A DNA stretch of 36,846 nucleotides from Chryseobacterium sp. (GCA_015478785.1 JADMKO010000028.1:2196-39041), one strand, 5' to 3'. Positions 9,489-17,945 are shown, numbered from the stretch's first letter. A program made the numbers and translations. The notes: generated from the sequence alone by a model not told the origin.

Positions 9489-10517
9489 ATGATTGGTAAT
9501 CAGCTTCGTAATAAAAAGATTCTTTATCTCAGCGCACGAACCTTTAATCTAGAAAAGCAGATTAAATTTAAATTAGAATCATTAGGAGCGTTCGTGACAT
9601 TTTATGATGAGAGAATTAAAGATTCTACTTTGTCCAAAGCTGTAATTAGAATAAACAAGAATATTTTCAAATCTAAGATTCTACGCTATTATAAAAGTAT
9701 TTTAAATCAAACCCAGCATCAGGAATTTGATTTTATGCTTGTAATACGTGGAGAGGTAGTACCCGAGTTTTTTCTTAAAAAATTTAAAGAACAACATCCT
9801 CAATGTGTTTTGATTTTCTATAATTGGGATTCTTTTACAAATACTCCCAACACTTCCAATTTCATTCATTTATATGACAGAGCTTTCACTTTTGATCCTG
9901 ACGATGCACGTAATTTTAATCTACATTTTCGTCCATTATATTATATAGATGAGTATAAGAATATTAAGCAAAATAAAGAAGCATTTTATGATTTACTTTT
10001 TTTAGGTACAGCGCACTCAGATCGATATATCATTAGCAATAAGATTAAAGAAGAATTAGCAAAACATGGAAGATATATGTTTTGCTACTATTTCATGCAT
10101 AATAAATGGGTATATTATTTTAAGAAGATATTCGATAAGACATTTAAATATTTCGATGTAAAAAAAATAAGTTTTAAATCATTAAGTGTAGAAGAAATTC
10201 TCGATCTTTATACTAATTCAAAAGTTATCTTGGATATTAATCATCCGAATCAAAAAGGTCTTACATTGCGTACTTTTGAGTCTATTGGTGCACAAAGAAA
10301 ACTTATTACCACAAATAAAGAAATTCTTAAGTTTGATTTCTATAATCCTGATAATATTTATGTTTTAGACCGTGAAAATTGTAAAATTGATATTGGATTT
10401 TTAGATTTACCTTATCAAAATATAAACGAGATTTCTTACAACAAACTTTCTATAGAAGGTTGGATTTATAATTTATTTATTGATGCTGAGTCTCAATATT
10501 GGAGTAAATTTATTTAA
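9489..10517 (+). CDS. CgeB-like / spore-maturation-type glycosyltransferase (putative)
   Basis: 'FDFMLVIRGEVVPEFFLKKFKEQHPQCVLIFYNWDS', 'YDRAFTFDPDDARNF', 'LDLYTNSKVILDINHPNQKGLTLRTFESIGAQRKLITTNKEI' resemble CgeB/LPS-biosynthesis GTs. Confidence 0.65.
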   Translation: MIGNQLRNKKILYLSARTFNLEKQIKFKLESLGAFVTFYDERIKDSTLSKAVIRINKNIFKSKILRYYKSILNQTQHQEFDFMLVIRGEVVPEFFLKKFKEQHPQCVLIFYNWDSFTNTPNTSNFIHLYDRAFTFDPDDARNFNLHFRPLYYIDEYKNIKQNKEAFYDLLFLGTAHSDRYIISNKIKEELAKHGRYMFCYYFMHNKWVYYFKKIFDKTFKYFDVKKISFKSLSVEEILDLYTNSKVILDINHPNQKGLTLRTFESIGAQRKLITTNKEILKFDFYNPDNIYVLDRENCKIDIGFLDLPYQNINEISYNKLSIEGWIYNLFIDAESQYWSKFI

Positions 10518-11408
10518 ATGAAAATCACCATTACAGGAGCGTCGGGTTTTGTAGGAAAAAATCTCTCTTCTTATTTGGAGAAAAAAGGTTTGACCGTTGA
10601 AAAATTATCTCTACGAGATTCCTGGAAATTTCCAGACAATGGGGAGGTCATTATTCATCTCGCCGGAAAAGCACATGACACTTCCAATACTACGGAAGAA
10701 GCTGAGTATTTCAGCGTAAACCGTGATCTCACAATAGCATTGTTTAATGAATTTCTGAAATCTGATTTTCGTGACTTTTTCTTTTTCAGTTCTGTAAAAG
10801 CTGTTGCAGATGAGGTGGGCGATGTTCTTACAGAAGAGGTGATGCCGATGCCCAAAACACCTTACGGAAAATCCAAATTGGAAGCAGAAACCTACCTGCT
10901 GAATCAATATTTGCCGGCAAACAAAAGACTTTTTATTATTCGGCCATGTATGATCCACGGACCGGGAAATAAAGGAAATCTTAACCTGCTTTATCAGTTG
11001 GTGCTAAAAAGAATTCCATGGCCGCTGGCTGTATATGACAACCGACGGTCTTTCTTGAGTATTGATAACCTGAACTTTCTTGTAGAAAAAATGCTGGTTA
11101 GCGATTTGCCATCTGGAGTTTACAATATGGCGGATGATGAGAGTGTTTCCACAAATTGCCTCATTAAACTTATTGGTAAAACCACAGAAAGAAAAATAAA
11201 ACTTTGGAAAATACCGCGAAAACTTATATCTTTCGCAGCCAAAACCGGGGATGTAGTAGGGCTTCCTCTAAATTCTGAACGATTGAAAAAGCTGACTGAG
11301 AATTATATAGTAAGTAATCAGAAGTTGAAAAACGCACTGAATATCCAAAAACTTCCAGTTTCAGCAGAAGAAGGATTGGAGAAAACAATAAAATGTTTTA
11401 AAAATTAA
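10518..11408 (+). CDS. NAD-dependent epimerase/dehydratase (SDR)
   Basis: 'MKITITGASGFVGKNLSSYLEKKGLTVE', 'TPYGKSKLEAETYLL', 'RPCMIHGPGNKGNL'. Confidence 0.88.
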   Translation: MKITITGASGFVGKNLSSYLEKKGLTVEKLSLRDSWKFPDNGEVIIHLAGKAHDTSNTTEEAEYFSVNRDLTIALFNEFLKSDFRDFFFFSSVKAVADEVGDVLTEEVMPMPKTPYGKSKLEAETYLLNQYLPANKRLFIIRPCMIHGPGNKGNLNLLYQLVLKRIPWPLAVYDNRRSFLSIDNLNFLVEKMLVSDLPSGVYNMADDESVSTNCLIKLIGKTTERKIKLWKIPRKLISFAAKTGDVVGLPLNSERLKKLTENYIVSNQKLKNALNIQKLPVSAEEGLEKTIKCFKN

Positions 11409-12389
11409 ATGGAGTACAGTATTATTACGTTAATATTACTATTTTTTTCTTTAGTATATTTTCGTGCCGCCACTCATTATAACATAACGGACACTCCCAA
11501 CCAGCGCAGCGCTCATTCTGTGGTGACGGTTCGCGGCGGTGGCGTACTCTATCCTTTTGCTTTTATTCTTTTTTTAATACAAAAATTTTTTTCAGGAAGT
11601 GAAGAAATAGCTTCTTATCTTGTGCTTGGCGCAGGCCTATTCATGCTGTGTACCGTCAGTTTTATTGACGATGTAAGACAGCTTTCATCCAAAATAAGGT
11701 TGGTGTTTCAGTTTCTTTCTGTGATTCCTTTGCTGTATTTTCTGGGAGTATTTGATGTGGTTTCTCCTGTTTGGATTCCCATTTGTTTTATTTTTATCAT
11801 TGGAATTCTGAACGCATTTAATTTCATGGATGGCATCAATGGCATGTCAGGATTGTATAGCCTCATTACACTCGCCACTCTTTTCTTTATCAATCAGAAT
11901 CTTGTATCCTTTACAGAACCAGATTTCATTCTGTATCCTTCCTTAGCCAGCTTGGTTTTTCTGTTTTTTAATTTCCGTAAAAAAGCAAAATGTTTCATGG
12001 GTGACGTAGGCAGCATGGGAGTTGCTTTCTGGATTATTGCCCTGATTGGTCTCCTGATCATGAAAACTGGCGAACTGAAATGGATATTATTACTCACCGT
12101 TTATGGCGTGGAAACGGGCATCACGATTATGGAACGCATCCGGCTTCGGGAAAATATCATGGAAGCGCATCGCCGTCATTTGTATCAGCTATTCGCAAAT
12201 GATCTCAAAACGCCGCATCTTTGGGTGAGTTCAGGATATACATTAGCCCAGATCATCATAAGCGTTATCGTAATTGGGACAGATACTCCCGACAAAATGC
12301 TGATTCCCCTCGTGATTTTGATAACCATCGCGGCCTATCTTTTCATAAAAGTGAAAATAAAAAAACAAATCTCACATGACCCTCTCTGA
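11409..12389 (+). CDS. WecA/MraY-family undecaprenyl-phosphate sugar-1-phosphate transferase (WbpL-like)
   Basis: 'TDTPNQRSAHSVVTVRGGG', 'FIDDVRQLSSKIRL', 'NAFNFMDGINGMSG', 'KCFMGDVGSMGVAFW', 'EAHRRHLYQLF'. Confidence 0.92.
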   Translation: MEYSIITLILLFFSLVYFRAATHYNITDTPNQRSAHSVVTVRGGGVLYPFAFILFLIQKFFSGSEEIASYLVLGAGLFMLCTVSFIDDVRQLSSKIRLVFQFLSVIPLLYFLGVFDVVSPVWIPICFIFIIGILNAFNFMDGINGMSGLYSLITLATLFFINQNLVSFTEPDFILYPSLASLVFLFFNFRKKAKCFMGDVGSMGVAFWIIALIGLLIMKTGELKWILLLTVYGVETGITIMERIRLRENIMEAHRRHLYQLFANDLKTPHLWVSSGYTLAQIIISVIVIGTDTPDKMLIPLVILITIAAYLFIKVKIKKQISHDPL

Positions 12390-12921
12390 AACTCCACTGA
12401 AGGATTGCTACATCATAGAACCGACTGTATTCGAGGATGAACGCGGCTATTTCTATGAGAAATTTAATGAGAAAAAATTTACAGAAATTACCGGCATGAA
12501 CGGGCATTTCGTTCAGGATAATATTTCAAAATCAACATTTGGCGTTCTCCGGGGAATTCATTTACAGAAAGGCGAACATGCGCAGGCGAAACTGGTGTCA
12601 TGTCTGGAAGGTACGGTCTGGGATATAGCTGTGGATTTACGTCACGATTCTTCCACTTTCGGAAAATGGTTCGGACTGGAAATTTCCGGCGAAAATAAAA
12701 AACAACTGTACGTTCCCCGAGGTTTCGGCCACGGGTTTGCAGTGCTTTCTGAGACTGCAATTTTCGCTTATAAATGTGATAATTATTATAATAAAGAATC
12801 GGAAGGTGGCATCATCTGGAACGATCAGGATCTCAATATCGACTGGAAACTGCCACTATCAGAGGTTATTCTTTCTGAAAAAGATAAAATTCAACCTACC
12901 TTCAGTCAGGAAAATTTTTAA
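12376..12921 (+). CDS. rfbC: dTDP-4-dehydrorhamnose 3,5-epimerase
   Basis: 'FEDERGYFYEKFNEKKF', 'NISKSTFGVLRGIHLQ', 'YVPRGFGHGFAVLSETA'; start overlaps the preceding gene by 14 nt. Confidence 0.92.
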   Translation: MTLSETPLKDCYIIEPTVFEDERGYFYEKFNEKKFTEITGMNGHFVQDNISKSTFGVLRGIHLQKGEHAQAKLVSCLEGTVWDIAVDLRHDSSTFGKWFGLEISGENKKQLYVPRGFGHGFAVLSETAIFAYKCDNYYNKESEGGIIWNDQDLNIDWKLPLSEVILSEKDKIQPTFSQENF

Positions 12922-12936
12922 CATCCTATAACTTTT

Positions 12937-12963
12937 AAAGAATCAGAAATGGTTCTTTTTTTA
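12937..12963 (+). terminator. Candidate intrinsic terminator ending the polysaccharide operon
   Basis: aaagaatcagaaatggttcttttttt: short stem (one G-T pair) followed by a T-run. Confidence 0.5.
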
Positions 12964-12967
12964 TTGC

Positions 12968-12975
12968 TAAATTTG
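12968..12975 (+). promoter_or_regulatory. Bacteroidota-type -7 element TAAATTTG upstream of rimO
   Basis: Matches the known TAnnTTTG consensus ~57 nt before the rimO ATG; clear -33 TTTG not found. Confidence 0.4.
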
Positions 12976-13031
12976 CACCCTGCAATTCTGATGTTCAGCA
13001 GTTGTCAATTTAATCTATCCGAACCTTTATT

Positions 13032-14333
13032 ATGCGCACAAAATCAACAGGAAAAAAGAAAATTAATGTCATTACTTTGGGATGTTCCAAAAACGTAGTG
13101 GATTCGGAAGTGCTGATGGGGCAATTGGCTGCCAATGGAAAAGAAGTTGTTCATGAGGATCGCGGCGATATTGTGGTGATTAATACCTGTGGTTTTATCG
13201 ATAATGCCAAGCAGGAAAGCATCAATACCATTCTGGATGCTGTGGAAGCCAAGGAAAGAGGCGAAGTGGAAAAAGTGTTTGTGATGGGTTGCCTTTCCGA
13301 ACGGTACAAACCGGATTTGGAAAAAGAAATTCCGAATGTGGACCAGTATTTCGGAACCCGTGAACTGCCTTTCCTGTTAAAACAACTGGGCGCAGATTAT
13401 AAGCATGAACTGGTAGGAGAGCGACTGACAACGACTCCGAAACATTACGCTTATTTGAAAATTTCTGAAGGATGCGACAGGCCGTGTTCCTTTTGTGCAA
13501 TTCCGCTCATGAGAGGCGGTCATATTTCCAAACCGATAGAAAAACTAACCGAGGAAGCGCGAAATCTCGCTAAAAACGGAACAAAAGAACTGATTCTCAT
13601 CGCACAGGATCTCACGTATTACGGCCTCGATTTGTATAAAAAACGAGCACTTGCAGATCTTTTGCGTGAACTGATCACCGTGGACGGAATTGAATGGATC
13701 CGGCTGCATTATGCCTTTCCTTCAGGGTTTCCGGAAGATGTTCTGGAAATCATCCGCACCGAACCGAAAGTGTGCAATTATATTGATATTCCGCTGCAGC
13801 ACATTAATTCTGATCTTCTCAAATCAATGCGAAGAGGAACAACCGCCGAAAAAACCAATGACTTGCTCAGAAAGTTCAGGGAATATGCGCCGGATATGGC
13901 CATTCGTACCACGCTGATTGTAGGATACCCCGGTGAAACTGAAGAAGTTTTTCAGCAATTGAAAAACTGGGTTGCCGAACAGCGATTCGACAGACTGGGC
14001 TGTTTCACCTATTCTCATGAAGAAAATACGCATGCTTACCATCTTCAGGACGATATTCCGCAGGAAGTGAAAGAGAGAAGAGTGGAGGAAATCATGGAAC
14101 TGCAGTCTCAAATTTCCTGGGAGAAAAATCAGGAAAAAATCGGGAAAGTATTCCGTTGTATTTTCGACAGGAAAGAAGGAAATTATTTTGTCGGCAGAAC
14201 AGAATTTGATTCGCCGGATGTCGATAATACCGTACTTGTGGAAGCCAGTAACGTTTATATTTCTTCAGGAAGCTTCATGAATATTAAAATAACTGCTGCT
14301 GAAGAATTCGATTTATATGGAATATTGGTATAA
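13032..14333 (+). CDS. rimO: Ribosomal protein S12 methylthiotransferase RimO
   Basis: 'VITLGCSKNVVDSEVLMGQL', radical-SAM 'KISEGCDRPCSFCAIPLMRGGHISKP', 'IDIPLQHINSDLLKSMRRG'. Confidence 0.96.
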   Translation: MRTKSTGKKKINVITLGCSKNVVDSEVLMGQLAANGKEVVHEDRGDIVVINTCGFIDNAKQESINTILDAVEAKERGEVEKVFVMGCLSERYKPDLEKEIPNVDQYFGTRELPFLLKQLGADYKHELVGERLTTTPKHYAYLKISEGCDRPCSFCAIPLMRGGHISKPIEKLTEEARNLAKNGTKELILIAQDLTYYGLDLYKKRALADLLRELITVDGIEWIRLHYAFPSGFPEDVLEIIRTEPKVCNYIDIPLQHINSDLLKSMRRGTTAEKTNDLLRKFREYAPDMAIRTTLIVGYPGETEEVFQQLKNWVAEQRFDRLGCFTYSHEENTHAYHLQDDIPQEVKERRVEEIMELQSQISWEKNQEKIGKVFRCIFDRKEGNYFVGRTEFDSPDVDNTVLVEASNVYISSGSFMNIKITAAEEFDLYGILV

Positions 14334-14365
14334 TTTCCTTTTCAGAAATATATCTTTTCATTTTG

Positions 14366-14402
14366 ATAGAAAAAACGCTCATTTTTGAGCGTTTTATTTT
14401 TG
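14366..14402 (+). terminator. Intrinsic terminator after rimO (copy 1 of a duplicated hairpin)
   Basis: agaaaaaacgctcatttttgagcgttttatttttg: perfect AACGCTCA/TGAGCGTT stem plus T-run. Confidence 0.8.
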
Positions 14403-14551
14403 CTGCCTTGTTAAATTTTAAATTGATATCCAGTCACTTGTATTTTAAATTGAGTAGATTTGTTGTACTATTTCGGACAAGTACAGAGATAAAGTTAGAA
14501 GATCCGTTACGATTTGGAAATTTCTGCCCTACGATCAACCATAAGGTAACT

Positions 14552-14595
14552 ACGGGGTATATACGGGGTATGTACGGGGTATGTACGGGGTATGT
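14552..14595. repeat. 11-bp tandem repeat, 4 copies of acggggtatgt (first copy acggggtatat)
   Basis: Read directly: 14552-14562, 14563-14573, 14574-14584, 14585-14595, followed by a degenerate atgggtg. Confidence 0.95.
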
Positions 14596-14612
14596 ATGGG
14601 TGAAGTATGGAG

Positions 14613-14785
14613 GTAAAGAATTTTAGAGAAGCAAAGTGCTCGTTTTGTGGGTTTTAGGGCAGTGAAAAAACCAAATTGCACCATAATTTAATCGCCAAAT
14701 GCTCTGAAGAAGGTAAAAATGAGAGCGAAAAAACCAGAAACCATTTAAAGTATTATCAAAACTTGAATCTGTCGTTACTAATTTG
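14613..14785 (+). pseudogene. Possible relic coding sequence with in-frame stop
   Basis: One frame reads VKNFREAKCSFCGF*GSEKTKLHHNLIAKCSEEGKNESEKTRNHLKYYQNLNLSLLI*; protein-like composition, no family recognised. Confidence 0.25.
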
Positions 14786-14795
14786 ACAAAAGTCG

Positions 14796-14833
14796 GGAGA
14801 AAAAACGTTCATCTTTGAGCGTTTTTTGTTTTT
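14796..14833 (+). terminator. Second, near-identical terminator-like hairpin
   Basis: gagaaaaaacgttcatctttgagcgttttttgtttttg; imperfect copy of 14366-14402, offset exactly 430 bp. Confidence 0.65.
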
Positions 14834-15047
14834 GTATTGAACTGATGATCAGTGTCATGTGTTTTTAAGGTGTTGATTTTAAAAGAGAATTCGTTAATTA
14901 AATTAACTTTTAGCCGCTCCTTTTAACACTATTTAACATCCTCCCGGAAAGGCTTTTCTCACGGTGTTTCACAGCGACTTTAAGATTTATTTAACATTAT
15001 ATTAACTTTCGTTAACGCAATAATTCTGTTAGATTGGTATTTCAGTC

Positions 15048-15055
15048 TACATTTG
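15048..15055 (+). promoter_or_regulatory. Bacteroidota -7 element TACATTTG upstream of the rlpA-like gene
   Basis: Matches TAnnTTTG, 28 nt before the ATG at 15083. Confidence 0.5.
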
Positions 15056-15082
15056 CCCTCGTCAAACCAATAAAAATTCAAA

Positions 15083-15460
15083 ATGATGAAAAGAGGAATT
15101 CTCGTAATCATAATGATGATTTCAACTCTTGGTCTCTATTCTTTCAAGAATAATACCAAAGATAATGAGGAGGTAAAAACAAGTTATGCGTCGTATTATC
15201 ACGACAAATTTAATGGAAGAAAAACAGCTAGCGGTGAGGTTTTTCATAACACAAAACTCACAGCAGCGCACAGAACACTTCCTTTCGGTACTAAAGTGAA
15301 AGTGACCAACCTGAGAAATGGCGAAAGCGTGGTGGTAATTATTAACGATCGGGGCCCGTTTCATGCCGCCAGAGCACTGGATCTTTCCAAAGCGGCGTAT
15401 GATGAAATCGGAAACCTAAGAACAGGTACCATGCCCATAGAATTTGAAATTATTGATTAA
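15083..15460 (+). CDS. Septal ring lytic transglycosylase RlpA family protein (double-psi beta-barrel)
   Basis: 'SYASYYHDKFNGRKTASGEVFHNTKLTAAHRTLPFGTKVKVTNLRNGESVVVIINDRGPF..ARALDLSKAAYDEIG'. Confidence 0.93.
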   Translation: MMKRGILVIIMMISTLGLYSFKNNTKDNEEVKTSYASYYHDKFNGRKTASGEVFHNTKLTAAHRTLPFGTKVKVTNLRNGESVVVIINDRGPFHAARALDLSKAAYDEIGNLRTGTMPIEFEIID

Positions 15461-15473
15461 TAATCTTTTAAAC

Positions 15474-15512
15474 AAAAAAGTCCTTCCGCAACATGTGGAA
15501 GGACTTTTTTTT
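15474..15512. terminator. Bidirectional intrinsic terminator between the rlpA-like gene and the converging TA operon
   Basis: aaaaaagtccttccgcaacatgtggaaggacttttttt: 10-bp stem with A/T tracts on both sides. Confidence 0.9.
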
Positions 15513-15537
15513 GAATGATATGTGACCAGAAATTCGG

Positions 15538-15855
15538 TTATTCTGGCCTTTTAATTTTCAGGGGATTTTGCCTGGTATCAAAAACATCGCTGATTTCGAT
15601 TCGGTTTTTATCCTTATTAAACCAATAAATAATTTTATAGTTTTTGAAAATCAAATATCTGAAATTCTCTTGACGATCTAAAGGTAAGTCTTCGTTTTGT
15701 CCGATTTCAGTTCGAAATTCTAAGGAAGTTGTTTTTTCAACAATTCCTGTCGCTAACTTCTCTGCAACTTTCGGACTCGCTTTTATTTTATAATAGTCGT
15801 AAATATTTTTTAATTCCTTCTTTGCAAAATAAGTCCAATATACTTTTATTGCCAT
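15538..15855 (-). CDS. Type II toxin, RelE/ParE family
   Basis: 'VYWTYFAKKELKNIYDYYKIKASPKVAEKL...LPLDRQENFRYLIFKNYKIIYWFNKDKNRIEISDVFDTRQNPLKI' is a ParE-like fold signature. Confidence 0.88.
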   Translation of the reverse strand: MAIKVYWTYFAKKELKNIYDYYKIKASPKVAEKLATGIVEKTTSLEFRTEIGQNEDLPLDRQENFRYLIFKNYKIIYWFNKDKNRIEISDVFDTRQNPLKIKRPE

Positions 15856-16073
15856 TGTTTTATTTCGGCTATTAATTCAGTTGATTCGGTTACTTGGTCT
15901 TTCTTTGAATCTTCCATTGCGGCATTAATTCTGGAATTGAGCTCTTCACTAGTGAAGAGCGAAAAATCTTCATTATTACTTTTTAATATATTTTCAAGGC
16001 GAGAAATTAATTCCTCACTTTGTACTTTTAAGAATTCTTGAATAAACGCTAATTTTCTGGTTTGAAGATCCAT
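15846..16073 (-). CDS. Putative cognate antitoxin
   Basis: Small protein directly upstream of the toxin with a 10-nt overlap; likely start MDLQTRKLAFIQEFLKV at 16073 (ORF track start 16094). Confidence 0.75.
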   Translation of the reverse strand: MDLQTRKLAFIQEFLKVQSEELISRLENILKSNNEDFSLFTSEELNSRINAAMEDSKKDQVTESTELIAEIKQWQ

Positions 16074-16132
16074 TTTCAAAATTATTTGAATCAAAATTAC
16101 TAATTAATTTCCAGTTTTTTTCTCCTAATTCA

Positions 16133-16678
16133 TCACATTGAAGAAACCGCTAACAACGCTTCATAAAATTCTTCTTCCATCAGCCCGAATTGTTGACAAC
16201 ATAATCTGAGGCCTTCCAGGTGCATCATCGTGACTGATTCCTGAATTTCAAGGGGAAGTTCGCCTAAGGATGTTTTAGCGATGAAATAGCCGTCTTTCTT
16301 GCTGTATTCGGAGGTGCTGTAGGGAAGTTGTCTGAAATAATTTGAGGTTTGTTGTAACGCTTCCGAAAAAATAACGTGGTTTTCCGGATAAATTAAAACT
16401 CCACCCGAAGTCATCTTGCTGACTAGCAATTGACCTTCTTCAGCATTTACATGTGTTGTAATCAGCGCGATATTAGGCCGGAAATCGGAACCTGCGATGA
16501 GGTTCTGAGTGGAATAAAGCGCAAAATCATTTCCTGTATCCGTGGAAGTTTCAGTAATCTCATCGAAATTTTTCCCATGAAAATTCAAAATATTTTTCAG
16601 CAGTTGCTGCACTTCATTTCCTGCGACAAGAACCCGGGTTTTATGTTGTGCTTTCTCAAAGGCGTCAGCGATGTTCAT
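16133..16678 (-). CDS. Hypothetical protein resembling a degenerate Mur-ligase (Mpl/MurC-type) central domain
   Basis: 'HKTRVLVAGNEVQQLLKNILNFHGKNFDE...GSDFRPNIALITTHVNAEEGQLLVSKMTSGGVLIYPENHVIF' follows the Mpl/MurC central-domain order, but GKTT and the acidic DEY-type motif are missing. Confidence 0.5.
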   Translation of the reverse strand: MNIADAFEKAQHKTRVLVAGNEVQQLLKNILNFHGKNFDEITETSTDTGNDFALYSTQNLIAGSDFRPNIALITTHVNAEEGQLLVSKMTSGGVLIYPENHVIFSEALQQTSNYFRQLPYSTSEYSKKDGYFIAKTSLGELPLEIQESVTMMHLEGLRLCCQQFGLMEEEFYEALLAVSSM

Positions 16679-16697
16679 GTTATCTTTAATATTTAAT

Positions 16698-17135
16698 TTA
16701 GGGATTTGTATTCAGTTTGGATTTCAGAAGCTCCTGAAAAGCCCGTGTCACACGATCCCATTTTTCCTGGTCTTGTTCCATGATGTAACTCGCGTCACTT
16801 TTGCTGGCAGATTGCGGCCCTCGGTTTACTTTTACGGAAGTGCTGATATAATCGTACAGTTTTTTTCGGTCTTCCTGTATCATCCGAAAATTATTCGCAG
16901 CCAATACTTCTTCCAGTTTTTGAATTTCGTCCGAAGAAATCTTAAAATTTTTCTTGATTTTCTTTCCCTGGCCTTCGAAGGAATAATGCGCTTTATTCCC
17001 TTTGATGAGGAAGTTTTCGTACACTGGCGCATAACCTCCGCTTCTGGAATAACTGTAATCAAAATCGGAATACACTTTTTGCGTGTTGCAGGAAGCGATA
17101 AAAAACAAGATGAGCAGGAATGCTATTTTTTTCAT
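16698..17135 (-). CDS. Hypothetical lipoprotein
   Basis: Lipobox 'LLILFFIASCNT'; 145 aa; no recognised family. Confidence 0.7.
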   Translation of the reverse strand: MKKIAFLLILFFIASCNTQKVYSDFDYSYSRSGGYAPVYENFLIKGNKAHYSFEGQGKKIKKNFKISSDEIQKLEEVLAANNFRMIQEDRKKLYDYISTSVKVNRGPQSASKSDASYIMEQDQEKWDRVTRAFQELLKSKLNTNP

Positions 17136-17144
17136 ATAAAGAGA

Positions 17145-17945
17145 TTAGGAAGGTAATTCTGCTTTTTTCTTTGCTTTCAGTTCTTCTTCATACTGATGCA
17201 ATAGATTAAAATCTTCAGTCTGTTCTATGGAAACCATAATTTTGGTCAGAATTTGCTGTGCTGTTTCGGTTTCATAATCTATTTCCAGCGGTTTTTTAAA
17301 CTCGAGCGTCGGGCGTACTCCGGTTACTTTTATCCGAAGCCCTTTTTTATCAAACGCTCTTCTGAAGCCATTTATTTTGATGGGAACAACAATGGGCCTT
17401 TGATTTTTCACCAGTTTGGCGGTTCCTTTTCGTCCCTGCGCAAAAGCGGCAGTGGTTCCCTGTGGAAAAGTAATCACCCAGCCGTTGTCCAAAGCTTTCA
17501 TAATATTGTCCACTTCGGTCATGTCCAGCAACCGGTTTACATTTTTGCCTTCAGCACGCCAGGTTCTTTTCACGGTAACTGCGCCGGCAATTTTAAAAAT
17601 TCGGGCAAGAATCCCTTTGTTCATAGTTTCTTCAGCTGCTACGTAGTAGAAATCTACCTTGGGGTTCAGCAGATATACCGGATTTTTAATGGTGTTTAAA
17701 TAGCCATTATTTACAGCACAGAAAGCGTGATACATCGCAGCTACATCCGCAAAATAAGTCTGATGATTAGAAACAAAAAGTACGTTGGAACCGGGCAAAT
17801 CCTGAAGATGTTCGGTTCCCGTGATCGTCAGTTTATTGAATCCGTTGAATCTTCTGTAAGAAACAATTCCTAAAATAAAAATAATCAGTCTTTTGAAGAC
17901 ATACGGTGTACCAAATGCATCGGTGAAAATGTTCTTTTTCGCCAT
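17145..17945 (-). CDS. 1-acyl-sn-glycerol-3-phosphate acyltransferase (PlsC-like)
   Basis: 'VLFVSNHQTYFADVAAM' (NHxxxxD-type) and 'VITFPQGTTAAFAQGRKGTAKL'. Likely start MAKKNIFTDAF at 17945; the longer ORF (18026) overlaps the NUDIX gene. Confidence 0.88.
   Translation of the reverse strand: MAKKNIFTDAFGTPYVFKRLIIFILGIVSYRRFNGFNKLTITGTEHLQDLPGSNVLFVSNHQTYFADVAAMYHAFCAVNNGYLNTIKNPVYLLNPKVDFYYVAAEETMNKGILARIFKIAGAVTVKRTWRAEGKNVNRLLDMTEVDNIMKALDNGWVITFPQGTTAAFAQGRKGTAKLVKNQRPIVVPIKINGFRRAFDKKGLRIKVTGVRPTLEFKKPLEIDYETETAQQILTKIMVSIEQTEDFNLLHQYEEELKAKKKAELPS

Noticed and set aside
14363-14626. 87-aa ORF downstream of rimO
   Set aside because: Its start overlaps the rimO terminator and its C-terminus is a translation of the 11-bp minisatellite; no evidence of coding.
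14841-14853. Small palindrome actgatgatcagt
   Set aside because: 6-bp arms only, no flanking context supporting a regulatory or terminator role.
16133-16678. LUD-domain (LutC/YkgG) assignment
   Set aside because: First impression only; the LUD motif order does not fit, whereas AG...NFHGK...RPNIALIT...GGVLIY fits a Mur-ligase central domain better.
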